From positions 6,634,001 to 6,698,000 of the forward strand of contig NZ_WING01000001.1 in assembly GCF_009793335.1 (NCBI RefSeq): a stretch of 64,000 nt of DNA, given 5' to 3'. The notes beneath the pieces are model-generated. The model did not search any database. It had not been told where the DNA came from and saw nothing but the letters and a program-made list of their open reading frames with translations. Shown here piece by piece: positions 62,691-64,000 of the stretch. Numbering within the stretch: position 1 is the stretch's first letter; each line of letters begins with the position of its first letter. Both the position numbers and the translations under genes were made by a program. The DNA is from Actinomadura sp. J1-007 (GTDB lineage: Bacteria; Actinomycetota; Actinomycetes; Streptosporangiales; Streptosporangiaceae).

Positions 62691-64000
62691 GTGACGCCAT
62701 CGCGATCCCGCCACCGTCCGAGACCCCGCCTCCGTCCCCCGACCTCGCCCGCCTGCGGCGCGGCGCGGCGGCCGTGCTGCTCGCGGCGGTCCCGGTCACC
62801 GTCGCCGTCCCGCGCGCGCTGGCCGGGGAGGGCGGCGACCGGACGACGGACCTGATCATCGAGTTCGCCGCCGCGCCGGCGGCGACCGCCGCGACCGCTC
62901 CGGCCGGGCTGCGGGCCGCCGCGGCGCGGCAGGCCGTCGCGGAACGGCGGGGAACGCTGCGGGCCGGGCAGCGCGACCTGCTCGCGAAGGCGAGGTCGCG
63001 GGGCGTCCGGCTGACCGAGAAGCGGTCGTTCACGCTGCTGTTCAACGGCGTGGCGGTGCGCGCCAGGGAACGCGACCGGGCCGCGCTCGCCTCGCTGCCC
63101 GGCGTCGCGGCCGTCCACCCCGACCTGACGATGCGCCGCGCCGACACCGCGAGCAACGAGCTGACCGGCGTGCCGGGCGTGTGGAAGCGCAAGGCGCCGG
63201 ACGGGCGCGGGACGCGCGGCGACGGCACCACGGTCGCGGTGGTGGACACCGGGATCGACTACCGGCACCCGGACCTCGGCGGGGGTTCGGGCAGGGCCGC
63301 AAGGTCGCGGCCGGGTACGACTTCGTCAACGGCGACGGCGACCCGCGGGACGACAACGGGCACGGCACGCACGTCGCCGGGATCATCGCGGGCGACGGCG
63401 GGGTCCAGGGCGTGGCGCCCAAGGCCGGGCTGGCCGCCTACAAGGTGCTGGACGGACGGGGGCAGGGCGCGGAGTCGACCGTCCTCGCCGGGCTGGAGGC
63501 CGCCGCCGACCCCGCCGCCGCGCACCCCGCCGACGTGATCAACATGAGCCTCGGCGCGGCCGGCGACGGCACCGAGCCGATCGGCCGCGCCGCGACCCGG
63601 GCCGCGCAGTCCGGGATCGTGGTGGTCGCCGCCGCGGGCAACGAGGGCCCCGGCGCGCAGACCGTCGGGACGCCCGCCGCCGCGGACGGCGTGATCTCGG
63701 TCGGCGCGAGCACCAGCGGGGTGCGGGTGCCGCGGCTCAGCGTCGTCCGGCCCGCGAAGGAGAACGTCCAGGCGTTCCGCAACGCGCTGTCGGCCGTCCC
63801 GCCCGCGCGCGCGTCGGACGCCGCGCTGCTCGACGGCGGGCACGGCACCGCGGAGGAGCTGGACGGACTCGGCGACGTCAAGGGCGCGGTCGTGCTCGTC
63901 CGCGGCGTGGACGTCACGGAGACCGAGCCCGTCGCGCGCGAGATCGAGAGGCGGGGCGCGCTCGCCGCGCTGTTCGGCGGCGAGGAGAGCTCGGGCCCGC
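62691..64000 (+). CDS. S8 (subtilisin-like) serine peptidase, secreted, incomplete at window end (frame broken)
   Basis: GTG 62691 with GAGGGAG upstream starts a basic leader; the signal helix RRGAAAVLLAAVPVTVAVPRALA lies one base back in frame, implying a lost base between about 62700 and 62765. An inhibitor-like propeptide (LTEKRSFTLLFNGVAVRARE) precedes the catalytic domain: VAVVDTGIDYRHPDLGG carries the Asp, and after another lost base near 63292, DDNGHGTHVAGIIAG carries the His, VINMSLG follows, and VAAAGNEGPG holds the oxyanion Asn. An insertion with VKGAVVLVRGVDVTE resembles a PA domain. The catalytic Ser lies beyond base 64000. Confidence 0.85.

Noticed and set aside
1-64000. tRNA, rRNA, CRISPR array or insertion sequence
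   Set aside because: I looked for T-arm motifs, regularly spaced direct repeats with unique spacers, and transposase motifs, and saw none; the arrays present have no spacers.

Overview
The window comes from a very GC-rich actinobacterium. It carries a WhiB-family iron-sulfur regulator, a conservon (CvnABCD) operon, an LCP-family envelope protein, a DUF4234 protein, an SGNH pair, many GTG starts, GTGA/ATGA stop-start overlaps and leaderless promoters. The gene set suggests a Streptosporangiales-type genome such as Actinomadura or a relative; that placement is inference. I saw no rRNA, tRNA, CRISPR array, insertion sequence or replication origin.

Layout. 1-3.7 kb: end of a phosphotriesterase-like gene, a phosphoribosyltransferase/hydrolase pair, WhiB, and an iron-box-controlled sucrase/ferredoxin-like protein. 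3.8-8.7 kb: ether-lipid and glycerophosphate metabolism (glpD-tetR facing an alkylglycerone-phosphate-synthase-like oxidase and a diacylglycerol-kinase-like protein). 9-12 kb: YccF protein, then a CRP-type site ahead of DUF485-actP acetate uptake. 12-17 kb: metallophosphoesterase behind a Shine-Dalgarno-masking hairpin, DUF4234 protein, DNA polymerase I-like enzyme. 17-24.4 kb: SGNH hydrolase, MFS/TetR pair with twin operators, a 16-bp tandem array, a compact exopolysaccharide-type cassette (short nucleotide-sugar dehydrogenase, family-2 glycosyltransferase, small membrane protein, secreted beta-helix protein), and a decayed second copy of part of tetR. 24.5-32 kb: a 27/28-bp array, then a leftward operon of two ABC permeases, a solute-binding lipoprotein, a benzoylformate-decarboxylase-type enzyme, an ABC ATPase and an FAD monooxygenase. 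32.8-38.1 kb: conservon. 38-49.7 kb: SGNH, STAS, giant AAA+ ATPase, ABC exporter, LCP protein, two tandem 51-residue membrane peptides, glutathione peroxidase, SDR. 49.7-57.8 kb: DNA alkyl-transferase, HEAT-like protein plus SWIM zinc-finger protein, broken citrate synthase, small membrane proteins, MarR-GNAT fusion. 58.8-64 kb: MFS plus metallo-beta-lactamase-fold hydrolase, an HTH regulator and an S8 peptidase cut by the window end.

A caution for every reader: at least 17 conserved genes or gene segments change reading frame, and every change is in the same direction (one base missing, usually beside a short G or C run). The length of each affected gene modulo 3 agrees with the number of missing bases. 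This looks like a systematic 1-bp-deletion error in the assembly rather than mass gene decay. I therefore annotate such genes across the break and give both ends.

The most interesting biology is the exopolysaccharide-type cassette, bracketed by tandem arrays and a duplicated tetR fragment; the hairpin that masks a perfect Shine-Dalgarno sequence at 12.1 kb; the three unrelated intergenic minisatellites (13, 16 and 27/28 bp); and the uptake-plus-decarboxylase operon at 25-32 kb.
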